64,000 nt of DNA, from the NCBI GenBank assembly GCA_022820725.1, contig JAJEFA010000011.1:62001-126000 (forward strand). The letters are read 5' to 3'. Positions 17,607 to 26,999 of this stretch are shown piece by piece (position 1 is the first letter of the stretch; each line of letters begins with the position of its first letter). Origin of the DNA: Candidatus Binatia bacterium (lineage in GTDB: Bacteria; Desulfobacterota; Binatia; Bin18). A model generated the notes under the pieces. It did not search any database. It saw only the letters and a list, made by a program, of their open reading frames with translations, and was not told the origin of the DNA. A program made the position numbers and the translations under genes.

Positions 17607-19049
17607 ATGCCAACCCAAAAATTCGCACCCATGACCAAGGATTTCCCGACCTTTGACTGTGATGCGCATGTCACGGAGCCGCCCTGGATCTGGGAGCGGG
17701 CCAAGGACTGGCTGACCAAGGACGAACTGGAAGCGCTCAAGACCACGATGTGGTTTGACCAAAAGACCAAACAGCTTATCGTCAACGGCCATGCCGGTAC
17801 GGGGCTGGGCTCGCAGCGGATCGGTGGTACGCCCGGCGTTGTGAATATCCTCTCCCTGGCCGGGCCGGGACTCAAGCATGACATCCAGCGCGCCATTAAT
17901 GTCCGCAACCTGCACCCCGAGACGGCGATCTCTCAGGAGCAGGCCGCCTATCTGGACCACCGGGGCTCGTATGAGCCCGAGGCCCGCCTGCGCGACATGG
18001 ACGTGCAGGGCATCGATCAGGTGATGATTATCCCGACCGATATCGACACCTATCCCTGGCTGCAAAACGCAGTTGGGGCCAAGGCCATGTGCAAGGCCTA
18101 TAACGAGTGGGCGTATGAGTATTGCCAGGCTGACCCGGAGCGGATCTTTTTTGCGGCCCTGCTACCCATGCAGGATCCGGTGTTTGCCACGGAGGAACTC
18201 TACCGGGTGGCGGACAAGGGCTGTCGGGTGGGCCTGGTCCGTCCGATTGACGCTATGGGCAATTATCCGCTCCAGCCCAAGTATGAGCCGCTGTGGCAGG
18301 CTATGGAGGAGGCCGGCGTGGTGTACGGCATGCACCCCTTCCCGGCCTTTGGCGCGCTGAAACCCCCAGGCTATACGGCCCAGTATTCCGGGGCGGAGTT
18401 GATCGCCCGAACAGTGGTCACCTCGGGCCTGCCGCACCAATTTTTGACCAACGTCCAAAACTTCCAGTCCGAGGCTGCGCTGTGGGTTGTCATGGTGCTC
18501 ATGTCCGGCTTTTTTGAGCAATATCCCAAGCTCCGGGCTGCGGTCTTTGAGGCCTCTTCGACCTGGCTGAGCTTCCTGCTGGACGAGTGCGACAAGATGT
18601 ATAAGCTGTACCGCAACGAGCGCGAGTTGCCGCCGCTCAAACGGTTGCCGAGCGAAACCTTTTTCAGCCATTGTGTGACCGGCTTTGAGGGCGATGAGGC
18701 GCCGCCGTCGCGCTTGCCGGACTTCTATGGCGATATTCTGGCCTGGTCGTCCGACGTCTACCACCATGATGGCGACGACGCCTGGCGGGCGATTGAAACC
18801 ATGCGTGCGTGTGATCTGCCGGAGTCCTACCAGAACAAATTCCTGGGAGACAACGCACGCAAGCTCTACAATATCGAAGCCCCGAAGACCTTCATCCGGA
18901 CGCGGGTAACGGAAATCGAGCGACCGGACTGGTGGCCGTCCGAGGCGGAAATTCAGCGCGCCCTGGAGCCCGAAGCCTCGCTGGTGCGTCCCTACGGCGA
19001 AGGTGCCCACCGGGTCAACGGCCATGCGGTTGAAGGAGACCGGGCATGA
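17607..19049 (+). CDS. Amidohydrolase family protein (PF04909 type), first of an overlapping pair
   Basis: 480 residues; TIM-barrel metal hydrolase or decarboxylase of the Amidohydro_2 group. N-terminal FDCDAHVTEPPWIWE supplies the metal-binding D-x-H region, YGMHPFPAFG the barrel histidine, and DILAWSSDVYHHDGD the late Asp/His region typical of the family (usually 'F-SDYPH'). A GGAGGGGG sequence precedes the ATG. It overlaps the next amidohydrolase by 4 bp (ATGA), so the pair is co-translated and may form a heteromer. Members include ACMSD-like decarboxylases and ring-cleavage-product hydrolases; the substrate here is unknown. Confidence 0.88.
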   Translation: MPTQKFAPMTKDFPTFDCDAHVTEPPWIWERAKDWLTKDELEALKTTMWFDQKTKQLIVNGHAGTGLGSQRIGGTPGVVNILSLAGPGLKHDIQRAINVRNLHPETAISQEQAAYLDHRGSYEPEARLRDMDVQGIDQVMIIPTDIDTYPWLQNAVGAKAMCKAYNEWAYEYCQADPERIFFAALLPMQDPVFATEELYRVADKGCRVGLVRPIDAMGNYPLQPKYEPLWQAMEEAGVVYGMHPFPAFGALKPPGYTAQYSGAELIARTVVTSGLPHQFLTNVQNFQSEAALWVVMVLMSGFFEQYPKLRAAVFEASSTWLSFLLDECDKMYKLYRNERELPPLKRLPSETFFSHCVTGFEGDEAPPSRLPDFYGDILAWSSDVYHHDGDDAWRAIETMRACDLPESYQNKFLGDNARKLYNIEAPKTFIRTRVTEIERPDWWPSEAEIQRALEPEASLVRPYGEGAHRVNGHAVEGDRA

Positions 19050-20335
19050 CCAGGCCGTTTGCCGTCTTTGATAGCGACAGCCACGTGGTCGAGCCGCGGG
19101 CGGTCTGGGAGGACTACCTGGAGCCGGAATTCCGTACGCTCGGCAAAACAGCTCTATGGCGTGAGGAAGGTCAGTACGGCTCGTATCTCAAGGTCAACGG
19201 TAAGATGTTTCGCGACCCCATGAATCCGAACATCCCACGCCACGCCATCTGGAAGCCGGGCATGACCTGGGACCAGGTCGGCGACCTCGATCCCAACACC
19301 CCGCATGCCAAAAGCGCCGGCGCGTCAGACCCGCAGGCCAGACTGGCCGACATGGACGCCATGGGCGTGGATCAGGCATTTCTCTACCCCACCTGGTTTG
19401 CCGAGGGCTTTCATCTGATTGAGGACCCGGACGTGGCGGCCGCCCTGGCCCGGGCCTATAACAACTGGCTGGCCGATTTTTGTCAGACGGCCCCAGCGCG
19501 GCTGTATGCCGCAGCCATGCTGCCACTCCAGAACATGGATTTCGCCCTGGAAGAACTGCGACGGGTGGCCGCGCTGCCGCATTTCCGGGGCGCGTTTATT
19601 CGCCCCATGTTTATTGAGGGGCATTATTTCACCCATCCGTACTACGACCCGCTGTGGGCCGAGTTGGAGCGCTTGGGCGTGACCGCGGTGGTCCACCCGA
19701 CACCTGGGCTGTGGAATCCTGAGTGGACCTCACACGGTCCGTTTATTGAAAAGATCAAAAATCGGCTGAATCAACACACCCTGCTGAGGGAGGTCGGCGG
19801 GGGGCCTGCTGCTGGTGGCGGCGACGGCCGGTCGAATTTTTCCTTTTTTGCTTCCCCCCCGGTCGGCCATCCACTCTCTCCGATTCTCTCAGGCTGGCTC
19901 GACAACCATATGTTTGTTGCCTCCACCCTGATCGGTTTTGCGGTCATGCAGCGCTTTCCCGAGATGAAAGTGGTGGTCGCGCACGGCAAGGCGTCGTGGA
20001 TGGAAGAGGTGCTGGAAAAAATGGAGGCCTCGACCAAGACCATTCCCCTCCTCAACTACTATCCGGTCCGGACCGACCCCGAAGAACTGTGGGAAGAGGG
20101 TCGGGTGATGCTCGGCTTTGACGCCGAGGAGCGCATGATCCAGAGACTGCCCCACGCCTTTGCGGAAAAGGTCGTCTGGGGCTCGCGCTATCCCCAGCAC
20201 GATACCACCAGCGCCTGGGATGCGATCGAGGCCCTGACCCAGGCCGCCGTGGAAGAGCCGCTGATGGCCCGCATGTTTGGCGGCAACGCCGCCGCGCAGT
20301 TCGGTATTCCGCTCGCGCAGCACGTGAATGCGTAA
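19046..20335 (+). CDS. Amidohydrolase family protein (PF04909 type), second of the pair
   Basis: 429 residues, ATGA-coupled to the preceding gene. FDSDSHVVEPRAVWEDYL is the N-terminal metal motif, TAVVHPTPGLW gives the barrel His, MKVVVAHGKASWMEEVLEKM the central strand, and VVWGSRYPQHDTTSAWDAIE the C-terminal motif, with the usual Asp changed to Arg in GSRYPQHD. A low-complexity Gly/Ser/Pro insertion (about residues 248-272, coded around 19790-19865 and containing a C8 run) interrupts an otherwise regular fold between LLREV and PLSPILSGWLDNHMF. Possibly a partner subunit of the upstream protein. Confidence 0.87.
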   Translation: MTRPFAVFDSDSHVVEPRAVWEDYLEPEFRTLGKTALWREEGQYGSYLKVNGKMFRDPMNPNIPRHAIWKPGMTWDQVGDLDPNTPHAKSAGASDPQARLADMDAMGVDQAFLYPTWFAEGFHLIEDPDVAAALARAYNNWLADFCQTAPARLYAAAMLPLQNMDFALEELRRVAALPHFRGAFIRPMFIEGHYFTHPYYDPLWAELERLGVTAVVHPTPGLWNPEWTSHGPFIEKIKNRLNQHTLLREVGGGPAAGGGDGRSNFSFFASPPVGHPLSPILSGWLDNHMFVASTLIGFAVMQRFPEMKVVVAHGKASWMEEVLEKMEASTKTIPLLNYYPVRTDPEELWEEGRVMLGFDAEERMIQRLPHAFAEKVVWGSRYPQHDTTSAWDAIEALTQAAVEEPLMARMFGGNAAAQFGIPLAQHVNA

Positions 20336-20359
20336 ACGCGCCACGTCGTTCCGCAGAGA

Positions 20360-21103
20360 TTATTCGGGCGCTACCCACTCCGGCTCTTCTTCGTCGGGCG
20401 GGTAGCGCCGGAGAAGCTGATGGGGGCGATACTGCGCCTTGTAGGCCATGGAAGGGCTGTCCGCCACCCAATAGCCCAGATAGTGATAGCGCAGTCCGTG
20501 TTGCCGAGCGTAGGCGGCCTGGCGCAAAATCGAAAAGACTCCGGGCGCGTCCGGCCGCCAGACCGGGTCATGAAAGAAATAAATGCTCGATAGAGCCTCG
20601 TGCGTCACGTCCGCCAGGCCCACCCCAACGAGCCGCTCCTGGTCGTAGTACAGGAATTCCCGGGCAAAGCTCCAGTTGCCCAAGAGAAAGCTGCGGAAAT
20701 ACGCGCGTTCATGGGTCGTCTGGGAAGGCCAGTCGCGCCGGGCATGCATATAGGCATGGTAGGCATTAAAGAGCCGGATGTGCTCAGAGGTCAGGGTCGG
20801 TTTTTGTACCACGACTCGAATCTCCGCATTGCGACGCAAGGTGCGTTTCTGACTGCGAGACAGTCGCAAATCGGCCAGCGGCAGGCGGAGACTCCGACAT
20901 TGTACGCACTGCGGACAGGCGGGCCGAAAGAATTCACAGCCAAAACGCCGCCAGCCGCGTCTGAGGAGTTCATTATATTGTTGGGGGGTCAGGTCCCGAA
21001 TAATACGATAGGTCAGAGAGGCCGTCTCTGTCGGGAGATACAGGCAGCCATAGGGAGGCGTGGAAAAGCGCTGTAGTTCGTCGATACTGCGGGCCCAGTG
21101 CAC
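20360..21103 (-). CDS. bpt: Aspartate/glutamate leucyltransferase (leucyl-tRNA--protein transferase)
   Basis: 247-residue N-degron enzyme that adds Leu from Leu-tRNA to N-terminal Asp or Glu, marking proteins for ClpS-ClpAP. Family motifs: PYGCLYLPTETASL at the N-terminus, LLRRGWRRFGCEFFRPACPQ followed by C-x-x-CRSLRLPL, GVGLADVTHEALSSIYFFHDP and HYLGYWVADSPSMAYK. Length is normal for the ATE1-like bacterial family. The start is GTG at 21103. Named Bpt by motif resemblance; the arginyl-specific branch is mainly eukaryotic. Confidence 0.93.
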   Translation of the reverse strand: MHWARSIDELQRFSTPPYGCLYLPTETASLTYRIIRDLTPQQYNELLRRGWRRFGCEFFRPACPQCVQCRSLRLPLADLRLSRSQKRTLRRNAEIRVVVQKPTLTSEHIRLFNAYHAYMHARRDWPSQTTHERAYFRSFLLGNWSFAREFLYYDQERLVGVGLADVTHEALSSIYFFHDPVWRPDAPGVFSILRQAAYARQHGLRYHYLGYWVADSPSMAYKAQYRPHQLLRRYPPDEEEPEWVAPE

Positions 21104-21148
21104 CGGAGACGTTCCTCGGGTTCGGCCTGTCTCTGAAAACCGGTGGGT

Positions 21149-21478
21149 TTAATTGTCGAACCGGGTAAAGCACTCCACCCCGATCATGGCCATGATTTTA
21201 CATTCAAGGACGCGGGTCTGATTACTGACCGGAATCTGAATGACATAGGTTTCGCCCCCGGAGCACTCGGCGTTCCAATAGGCGGCCCGGTTTTCGTCCG
21301 TGCCTTGCAGAAACGAACGCGAGACCTCTGCACACGCTTTGCCGCTTGTCTGTAAAATGCCCGCCAGCGTTATGGCGCGTTCGGCCTTACTCTGGCCGAG
21401 CAGGAGTTGATGACCTTCGTTGGCAAAAGCGGGGGCCGCAAGAGCCAGACCGAGCAGGCATATCCATCCTATCTTCAT
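21149..21478 (-). CDS. Small secreted protein of unknown function
   Basis: 109 residues after choosing MKIGWICLLGLALAAPAFA as a clean Sec signal peptide (cleavage before NEG; GGGAG upstream). The mature part of about 90 residues has four cysteines (GKACAEV, NAECSGGE, VLECKIM, GVECFTRFD), which could form two disulfides. The YVIQIPVSNQTRVLECKIM strand pattern suggests a small beta domain. Family not recognised. Confidence 0.65.
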   Translation of the reverse strand: MKIGWICLLGLALAAPAFANEGHQLLLGQSKAERAITLAGILQTSGKACAEVSRSFLQGTDENRAAYWNAECSGGETYVIQIPVSNQTRVLECKIMAMIGVECFTRFDN

Positions 21479-21554
21479 GACTTCGACTCCCATCCTATTG
21501 ATCCCCTCTCTATACAAGATACAAGATCGGCACCCCAAAGAGGAAACGGGTCAA

Positions 21555-21875
21555 TTACGCCGTCCGGTCTTGGTGCACACTCTGATGTATTCTCACTTCC
21601 CGCTCAAGCCGTGTAGAGAGTTTATCGCTTGCCATATCCAGTTCATAATCGAGCTGGAGCCCGAGCAAAAACTGGGCGGACATTCCAAAATACCGGGCGA
21701 GTCGAAGGGCGGTATCGGCAGTTACCCCACGTTTTCCAAGGACGATTTCGTGAATCCGTCGGGCGGGAACGCCAATGTCCAAGGCTAACCGGTTCTGACT
21801 CAGGCCCATCGGCTTCAGAAACTCCTCCTGTAACACCTCCCCAGGGTGGACAGGGTGTAATTTCATCTTGCTCAT
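21555..21875 (-). CDS. higA: HigA-type addiction-module antidote (XRE helix-turn-helix), no HigB seen
   Basis: 106 residues. LHPVHPGEVLQEEFLKPMGL then SQNRLALDIGVPARRIHEIV is the HigA signature with its HTH; YFGMSAQFLLGLQLDYEL completes the domain. AAGGAG is nine bases before the chosen ATG (21875). In higBA modules the toxin gene lies directly upstream; the 170 bp upstream here code for nothing HigB-like, so this is an orphan antitoxin or stand-alone repressor. Confidence 0.88.
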   Translation of the reverse strand: MSKMKLHPVHPGEVLQEEFLKPMGLSQNRLALDIGVPARRIHEIVLGKRGVTADTALRLARYFGMSAQFLLGLQLDYELDMASDKLSTRLEREVRIHQSVHQDRTA

Positions 21876-22052
21876 TGTCATATGCTCCTTAGCGGCAAGC
21901 GTCATAATATATACTCGGAAAACATGCAGAAAGGTCTCAACACAGACGAGAGGCGACCAACTCTTCTCATCTGATTTATTCATCCTTGCGAGTCAGAGAC
22001 ACAAGGGCTAGGCTAGGCCGCACAAAATAAGGCCTGAGTGGGGTGAGAGGAC

Positions 22053-22898
22053 ATGAAAAATAGAAGCACGACGCTGACCCGACGCGAATTTGTGGTGTCC
22101 ACCCTGGCCACGGGCTTTGCCCTGGCCGTTCGTCCGGTTTCGGCCCAAACGATAACCACCGATACCAGTGGTCTGGAAGCCGGAGAGGTCCAGGTCCCGG
22201 TGGGTGATATCACTATTCCCGCCTACCAGGCGTGCCCGCAAACCGGTGGGCCCTTCCCGGTCGTGCTGGTCATCCAGGAAATCTTCGGCGTGCACGAGCA
22301 TATCAAAGACATATGCCGCCGCTTCGCCAAGCAGGGCTATCTGGCGGTCGCGCCGGAACTCTACGCCAGGCAGGGCGATGTGTCGCAGATGACGGATATC
22401 GGTCAGATTATTCGAGCGGTGGTTGCCAAGGTCCCGGATGCGCAGGTCATGTCCGACCTGGATGCCACCGTGGCCTGGGTCGAGTCGTCCGGCAAGGGCG
22501 ATGTAGCCAGACTCGGCATTACCGGCTTTTGCTGGGGCGGGCGCGTCGTGTGGATGTATGCCGCCCACAGTCCGCAGCTCAAAGCCGGGGTGGCCTGGTA
22601 CGGGCGTCTGGTCGGGCAGGCATCCGAACTCACCCCAAGCCATCCGGTCGATATTGCCGCGCAGCTCCACGCTCCGGTCCTCGGTCTGTACGGTGCCGCC
22701 GATAGCGGTATTCCAAACGAAACGGTTGAACAGATGCGCGCCGCGTTACAGGCGGCGGAAAGCCCCTCCGAGATTATTCTGTATCCCGATACGCCACACG
22801 GTTTTCACGCCGACTATCGGGCCAGCTATCGTCAGGAAACGGCCCAGGACGGCTGGCAGCGGCTCCTGGCCTGGTTCAAAAGCAACGGGGTCGCCTAG
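22053..22898 (+). CDS. Tat-exported dienelactone hydrolase family protein
   Basis: 281-residue alpha/beta hydrolase with an N-terminal twin-arginine signal ([18 protein letters not shown], cleavage after VSAQ). Catalytic triad of the family: Cys in [10 protein letters not shown], Asp in YGAADSGIP, His in PHGFHADYR, plus the Glu of [11 protein letters not shown] that positions the Cys. It hydrolyses dienelactones or related esters, fitting aromatic degradation; export to the periplasm is seen in one subgroup. Monocistronic by spacing. Confidence 0.93.
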   Translation: MKNRSTTLTRREFVVSTLATGFALAVRPVSAQTITTDTSGLEAGEVQVPVGDITIPAYQACPQTGGPFPVVLVIQEIFGVHEHIKDICRRFAKQGYLAVAPELYARQGDVSQMTDIGQIIRAVVAKVPDAQVMSDLDATVAWVESSGKGDVARLGITGFCWGGRVVWMYAAHSPQLKAGVAWYGRLVGQASELTPSHPVDIAAQLHAPVLGLYGAADSGIPNETVEQMRAALQAAESPSEIILYPDTPHGFHADYRASYRQETAQDGWQRLLAWFKSNGVA

Positions 22899-22941
22899 AC
22901 ACGGCGGATGTGGCGGCCAGGCAGAAGCGGAACAGGACGGT

Positions 22942-23469
22942 CTACCCGGTCGGCGGTTCTATCAGCTCAAGCACGGCCGGCCACAACTCGCGGTCGTGGA
23001 CATTATAGCGGTACTCCGCGTCGAGCTTTTCCAGGAGTCGGACGACCTGGGGATATGCCTCGCGGTCCCCGTTCCAGTCGCCGGCCTGTTCGATAATTTC
23101 TTCGAGAAAGCCGTGGAGAATCCCCAGAATCCCGCCGTGTCCCTCTGTCAGCACCTTGAGGAAAAAGGCATGATTGAGCACGAAGCCCGGCCCCTCAAGG
23201 AGCCAGCCGATAAACCCGGGCTCCTCTTCGGCTGACTGCTGCCACCAGTGGAGCCAGGCAAAGGCCAGCAGCACCTGTTCCGTATGGGGCAACATATAGA
23301 ACGTCGCCGCCCAGCTCGACGGCAGCCCGTCCCCGTGCGATACCCGCGGCAGCCCCGGCTGCGCCTGGGGATCGTGCTCGGCCACCAATTGCCGCCAGTG
23401 CTGCCGGGCCTGCGTCAATAAGGAGTCGGTTCGCGCATGAGCGGTCAGACGGGTCAGGAGATAGTGCAT
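22942..23469 (-). CDS. Conserved hypothetical protein
   Basis: 175 residues, soluble and mainly helical, rich in Trp, Leu and His (AFAWLHWWQQSAEEEPGFIG; GILGILHGFLEEIIEQAGDW). No recognised motif. It lies 44 bp from the end of dapL on the same strand, so it could be the last gene of a LLM-dapL-hypothetical transcript. Confidence 0.65.
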   Translation of the reverse strand: MHYLLTRLTAHARTDSLLTQARQHWRQLVAEHDPQAQPGLPRVSHGDGLPSSWAATFYMLPHTEQVLLAFAWLHWWQQSAEEEPGFIGWLLEGPGFVLNHAFFLKVLTEGHGGILGILHGFLEEIIEQAGDWNGDREAYPQVVRLLEKLDAEYRYNVHDRELWPAVLELIEPPTG

Positions 23470-23513
23470 AACTCTTTCCTGACAGGGACGCCACGGTGGC
23501 TGCCGGTCGCGTT

Positions 23514-24743
23514 CTATGCCGCTCCCAAAGCGTCCGAGACCCGCTGCAGGGCGGTCTCGACATTCTCCCGACTGTTAAACGCGCTCAGGCGTACATAGCC
23601 CTCGCCGCATTTCCCGAACCCGGCGCCCGGCGTGCAGACCACTCCGGCTTTTTGCAGTAAGCGGTCAAAGAATTCCCAGGAGTCCGTATTGGTTTTAATC
23701 CACACATAGGGAGAGTGCTCTCCGCCAACGCACGCATAGCCCAAACCCGTTATCGCCTCACGAATCAAAGCGGCATTACCGAGGTAGTAGTTGCTCAATT
23801 CTCGAATTTGTTTTTTGCCCTCCGGCGAGAAGGCGGCCTCGGCCGCACGCTGCACCGGATAGGAAACGCTGTTGAATTTTGTCGACTGGCGCCGGTCCCA
23901 GAGCGAATGGAGCGCGTGGGCGTTGCCCTGGGAGTCGTACACCTGGCACTCTCTGGGCACGATGGTGTAGGCGCAGCGCGTTCCGGTAAAGCCGGCGGTC
24001 TTGGACAGACTCCGAAATTCGACCGCCACCTCTTTGGCCCCGTCGACCTCGTAAATACTCTGCGGCAGGCCGTCGTCCCGGACAAACTCGACATAGGCCG
24101 CGTCATACAGAATGAGGGCTTTGTTCTCCCGCGCGTAGTCCACCCAGAGACGCAACTGGTCTGTGGTGACCATGCTGCCCGTGGGGTTATTGGGAAAACA
24201 CAGATAAATAAGATCAACCGCTTCCTGGGGCAGCGCCGGGATATACCGGTTTTCCGCCGTTGACTCCAGATAGACCAACCCCTCATAGCGTCCGTCCTGC
24301 CAGGCCGCGGTCCGCCCGGCCATCACATTGGTATCGACATACACCGGGTAGACGGGATCGGGTACGGCCACGCGCGTGTCCAGGGAAAAAAGCTCCTGAA
24401 AATTGCCGGAGTCGCACTTCGCGCCGTCACTCACAAAAACCTCGTCGGGCCTGAGTGTCACCCCGCGCGGCTGAAAATCTCCGGCCACAATGGCTTCCTG
24501 CAAAAAATCATAGCCCAGTTCCGGGCCATAGCCCCGAAAAGTGGTGTCGTCCGCCATCTCATCCACGGCGCGATGAAAGGCGGTGATGCACGCCTCGGGC
24601 AGGGCGCGCGTCACATCGCCAATCCCCAAGCGGATAATGGTCTGATCCGGATTTTTGGCCTGATAGGCGTTGACTCGCTTGGCAATATCGGAAAACAGAT
24701 ATGAGGCCTGGAGCTTCAGATAGTGCTCGTTCATCGTAATCAT
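23514..24743 (-). CDS. dapL: LL-diaminopimelate aminotransferase
   Basis: 409-residue PLP enzyme converting tetrahydrodipicolinate straight to LL-diaminopimelate, bypassing the succinylase or acetylase steps of lysine and peptidoglycan synthesis. Family-specific features: NEHYLKLQASYLFSDIAKRV at the start, IRLGIGDVTRALP, VSDGAKCDSGNFQELFS, VPDPVYPVYVDTNVMAGR, FPNNPTG, and Schiff-base Lys in SLSKTAGFTGTRC. Start 24743 has AGGAG nine bases upstream. DapL occurs in a scattered set of phyla (chlamydiae, plants, some deltaproteobacteria and cyanobacteria), which helps place the organism outside common proteobacteria. Confidence 0.95.
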   Translation of the reverse strand: MITMNEHYLKLQASYLFSDIAKRVNAYQAKNPDQTIIRLGIGDVTRALPEACITAFHRAVDEMADDTTFRGYGPELGYDFLQEAIVAGDFQPRGVTLRPDEVFVSDGAKCDSGNFQELFSLDTRVAVPDPVYPVYVDTNVMAGRTAAWQDGRYEGLVYLESTAENRYIPALPQEAVDLIYLCFPNNPTGSMVTTDQLRLWVDYARENKALILYDAAYVEFVRDDGLPQSIYEVDGAKEVAVEFRSLSKTAGFTGTRCAYTIVPRECQVYDSQGNAHALHSLWDRRQSTKFNSVSYPVQRAAEAAFSPEGKKQIRELSNYYLGNAALIREAITGLGYACVGGEHSPYVWIKTNTDSWEFFDRLLQKAGVVCTPGAGFGKCGEGYVRLSAFNSRENVETALQRVSDALGAA

Positions 24744-24765
24744 GAGGGCTGTCTCCTTCCGGTCC

Positions 24766-25689
24766 TTAGAGTGCGGGGATGATCTCTTTTGCGCAGATTT
24801 CCAGATGTTCCATGTCGTCAAAGGCCGGGTTGAGCAAGAGGTGTTCGGCCCCGGCCCGGACGATCTCGCCGATCTTATTGCGGCATTCGTCCAGACTGCC
24901 CCAAACGGACACCTGCGAAGCCATATCGGCGTTTTTATACCGGACGCCAAACCACTCCCGCAGCCGTTGTTCCGCGCGTGTCCGGTCGTTGTCCACCGCG
25001 ATATAGACCCGCTTGGAGATCGTAAAGGTGGCCGGGTCACGACCGGCTTCATCCAGAAACTGCCGGACCAAACCCGACTGTCGGATGAAATCCTCGGTTG
25101 AGCTCGATCCGGCACCCATCCAGCCGTCCCCGTGCCGGGCGGCGCGCCGCAGCGGTCTTTCCTCGCGCGCCCCAAACCAGATAGGCGGGTGGGGCTTTTG
25201 TACCGGCTTGGGCTCCATGGCGATGTTCTCGAAGTTCCAGAACGTCCCGCTGACCGTGGCTTTGGGCTCTGTCCACAGCGCCTTGATGGCTTGAATACCC
25301 TCCACAAAACGCCGCGCCCGAAGCTCGCTGGAATAACCGAAAATAGTCTCCGGAACGTGCCCGCCAACACCCAGTCCGAAGATGAGTCGGCCCTGACTCA
25401 TCTGATCCAGGCTCGACAAACTCTTGGCCAGTTGCACCGGGTTGCGCAGCACCGTCAGCAGGACCGAGGTCCCGAGCCGCGCCTTTGAGGTAATGGCGGC
25501 GATATAGTTGAGCAGGGCCACGGGTTCGAGAATGGCAAAGTCGCTGACAATGGACTCCTGCACCCACAAGCTCTCGTAATCGAGGGCCTCGGCGCGCTGA
25601 ACGAAATCCCGGACGAACGGCATATCAACCGGGGTATCGAGAAACACTTGGGGAACGGCAACCCCACACGGAATGGAACCTGTAGCCAT
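24766..25689 (-). CDS. LLM-class F420/FMN-dependent oxidoreductase
   Basis: 307-residue luciferase-like barrel. SLWVQESIVSDFAILEPVAL, KARLGTSVLLTVLRNPVQLA, LDQMSQGRLIFGLGVGGH and PVQKPHPPIWFGA are characteristic; the GLGVGG motif and length suggest the F420-dependent subgroup more than the enzymes at 8978 and 59385. It starts with AGGAGAC upstream and ends 22 bp before dapL, so the two are co-transcribed. Substrate unknown. Confidence 0.9.
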   Translation of the reverse strand: MATGSIPCGVAVPQVFLDTPVDMPFVRDFVQRAEALDYESLWVQESIVSDFAILEPVALLNYIAAITSKARLGTSVLLTVLRNPVQLAKSLSSLDQMSQGRLIFGLGVGGHVPETIFGYSSELRARRFVEGIQAIKALWTEPKATVSGTFWNFENIAMEPKPVQKPHPPIWFGAREERPLRRAARHGDGWMGAGSSSTEDFIRQSGLVRQFLDEAGRDPATFTISKRVYIAVDNDRTRAEQRLREWFGVRYKNADMASQVSVWGSLDECRNKIGEIVRAGAEHLLLNPAFDDMEHLEICAKEIIPAL

Positions 25690-25711
25690 GTCTTGTCTCC
25701 TTATATGAGTG

Positions 25712-25792
25712 GTCGGTTGGTTTCTTGGGTCTCAAAGACTCAATAGACCCTATAGGCCCTACAGACTCAATAGACCCTCTGGACTCAATCCC
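25712..25792. repeat. 9-bp-period intergenic repeat, copy A
   Basis: Fills the gap between the LLM and MetE-like genes. Units of 9 bp on the + strand such as AGACTCAAT, AGACCCTAT, AGGCCCTAC, AGACTCAAT, AGACCCTCT, GGACTCAAT follow a small hairpin, TTGGGTCTCAAAGACTCAA (25725-25743), that is identical in copy B. Confidence 0.75.
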
Positions 25793-26905
25793 CTACCTCC
25801 CGGCCAGTTCGGCGCGCACGGTCTGCGCGCCTTTGACCATGGCGCGGAGTTTATTATAGGCGCAGAAGCGGGGTAGGGCGCGCAGGCCGCAGTCTGTGGT
25901 CAGCGTCACCCGCTCCGGCTCGATGAACTGGAGTACCTTGCGAATGCGTTCCGCCACCTGCTCCGGCGTCTCGACCTGGAGATTGCGCACATCAATCACC
26001 CCAACCGCGACTTCCTTGTCTGCGGGCAGGTCTTTCAGAATATGCGCGTCTTCCATTTCACGGACCGCAAAGTCGAGCACATACTGTTCGATCCCGGTGT
26101 CGTGCAGGTGGGGCAGGATGGAGCCATAGCCCGCCCCGGACGGGAACAGGCCCTGCGAGGCATTCCCCCAGGCCGCCCCAAAACAGAAATGCCAGGCGAG
26201 CTTGGCCTCCACGCCGTCAATGGTTTTGTTAATGACATCCACCACCCAGCCAAAATCGTCCGGGTTGCCGCTGAACAGAGGCAGCCACGCCCCCAGGTCT
26301 TCCAGTTGGAGGAAGGAGGCCCCGCTTGCCACCATGTCCTTCATCTCGGCGTTAAAAACAGGCACCAGGGCGTAGGCCAGGTCTTTCTGGGTTTTGTAGT
26401 ACTCGAAATGAACGTGATAGGTCAGGTTGATCGGTCCCGCACCAACGCTGCACCGCACCGGTTTCTTGGTATTGCGCTGGGCAAGATGGTACAGGTCGGC
26501 CAAGCGCAACGGCCCGCGTTTGACCTCGTCGGTTACGGCGGTCGCGCCCCAGTCGGTCAGCCAGGCCGCGTCATTGGATGAGGCATTCCCGCCTTCAACA
26601 AAGGGGTGACTGTGTTTGGTCGGCACAAAGCCGTGAATGCGCTCATACCAATACCAGACAAAAGACCCGATGCAGCCGCCGTAGTCGTCGAACCACATCT
26701 GACCGTCCGTCAGAATGTCCAGCCCGGCCTGCTCCTGGTCTTGCAGCACGGTGCGGACCGCATCTTCAAACGCCTCGGCATGGTTGACGTCCTTGAACGC
26801 CTCCCGGATATCCCGCCCGTGCAACTGATAGGTAAACCAGTGCGGGCGGGGATACGAGCCGACCATGGTCGTGGGCAGGAGCGTATCGACTATGCTGTTT
26901 AACAT
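25793..26905 (-). CDS. Cobalamin-independent methionine synthase-like protein (MetE C-terminal domain family)
   Basis: 370 residues covering only the zinc-dependent catalytic barrel of MetE. TTMVGSYPRPHWF, GLDILTDGQMWFDD and SGASFLQLEDLG are family motifs; zinc ligands are visible as H and C in LAWHFCFG, Glu in AVREMEDAHI and Cys in LTTDCGLRALPR. It lacks the N-terminal domain of true MetE and the homocysteine/folate details cannot be judged, so the methyl donor may be a corrinoid protein or another thiol/methyl pair. GGGGAAGG precedes the ATG. Confidence 0.88.
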   Translation of the reverse strand: MLNSIVDTLLPTTMVGSYPRPHWFTYQLHGRDIREAFKDVNHAEAFEDAVRTVLQDQEQAGLDILTDGQMWFDDYGGCIGSFVWYWYERIHGFVPTKHSHPFVEGGNASSNDAAWLTDWGATAVTDEVKRGPLRLADLYHLAQRNTKKPVRCSVGAGPINLTYHVHFEYYKTQKDLAYALVPVFNAEMKDMVASGASFLQLEDLGAWLPLFSGNPDDFGWVVDVINKTIDGVEAKLAWHFCFGAAWGNASQGLFPSGAGYGSILPHLHDTGIEQYVLDFAVREMEDAHILKDLPADKEVAVGVIDVRNLQVETPEQVAERIRKVLQFIEPERVTLTTDCGLRALPRFCAYNKLRAMVKGAQTVRAELAGR

Positions 26906-26930
26906 GACTGCCTTCCCCTTTTTCTAGGTT

Positions 26931-26999
26931 GGTTGGGTCTATAGGGTCTTTAGGGTCCGTTGGGTCTCAAAGACTCAACCGACTCAACAGACCCAATCC
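26931..26999. repeat. 9-bp-period intergenic repeat, copy B (inverted arrangement)
   Basis: Four + strand units (GTTGGGTCT, ATAGGGTCT, TTAGGGTCC, GTTGGGTCT) are followed by complementary-sense units (AGACTC AAC, CGACTCAAC, AGACCCAAT), so the element can fold on itself. Its right half codes the last 15 or so residues of the symporter gene on the minus strand. Confidence 0.75.
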
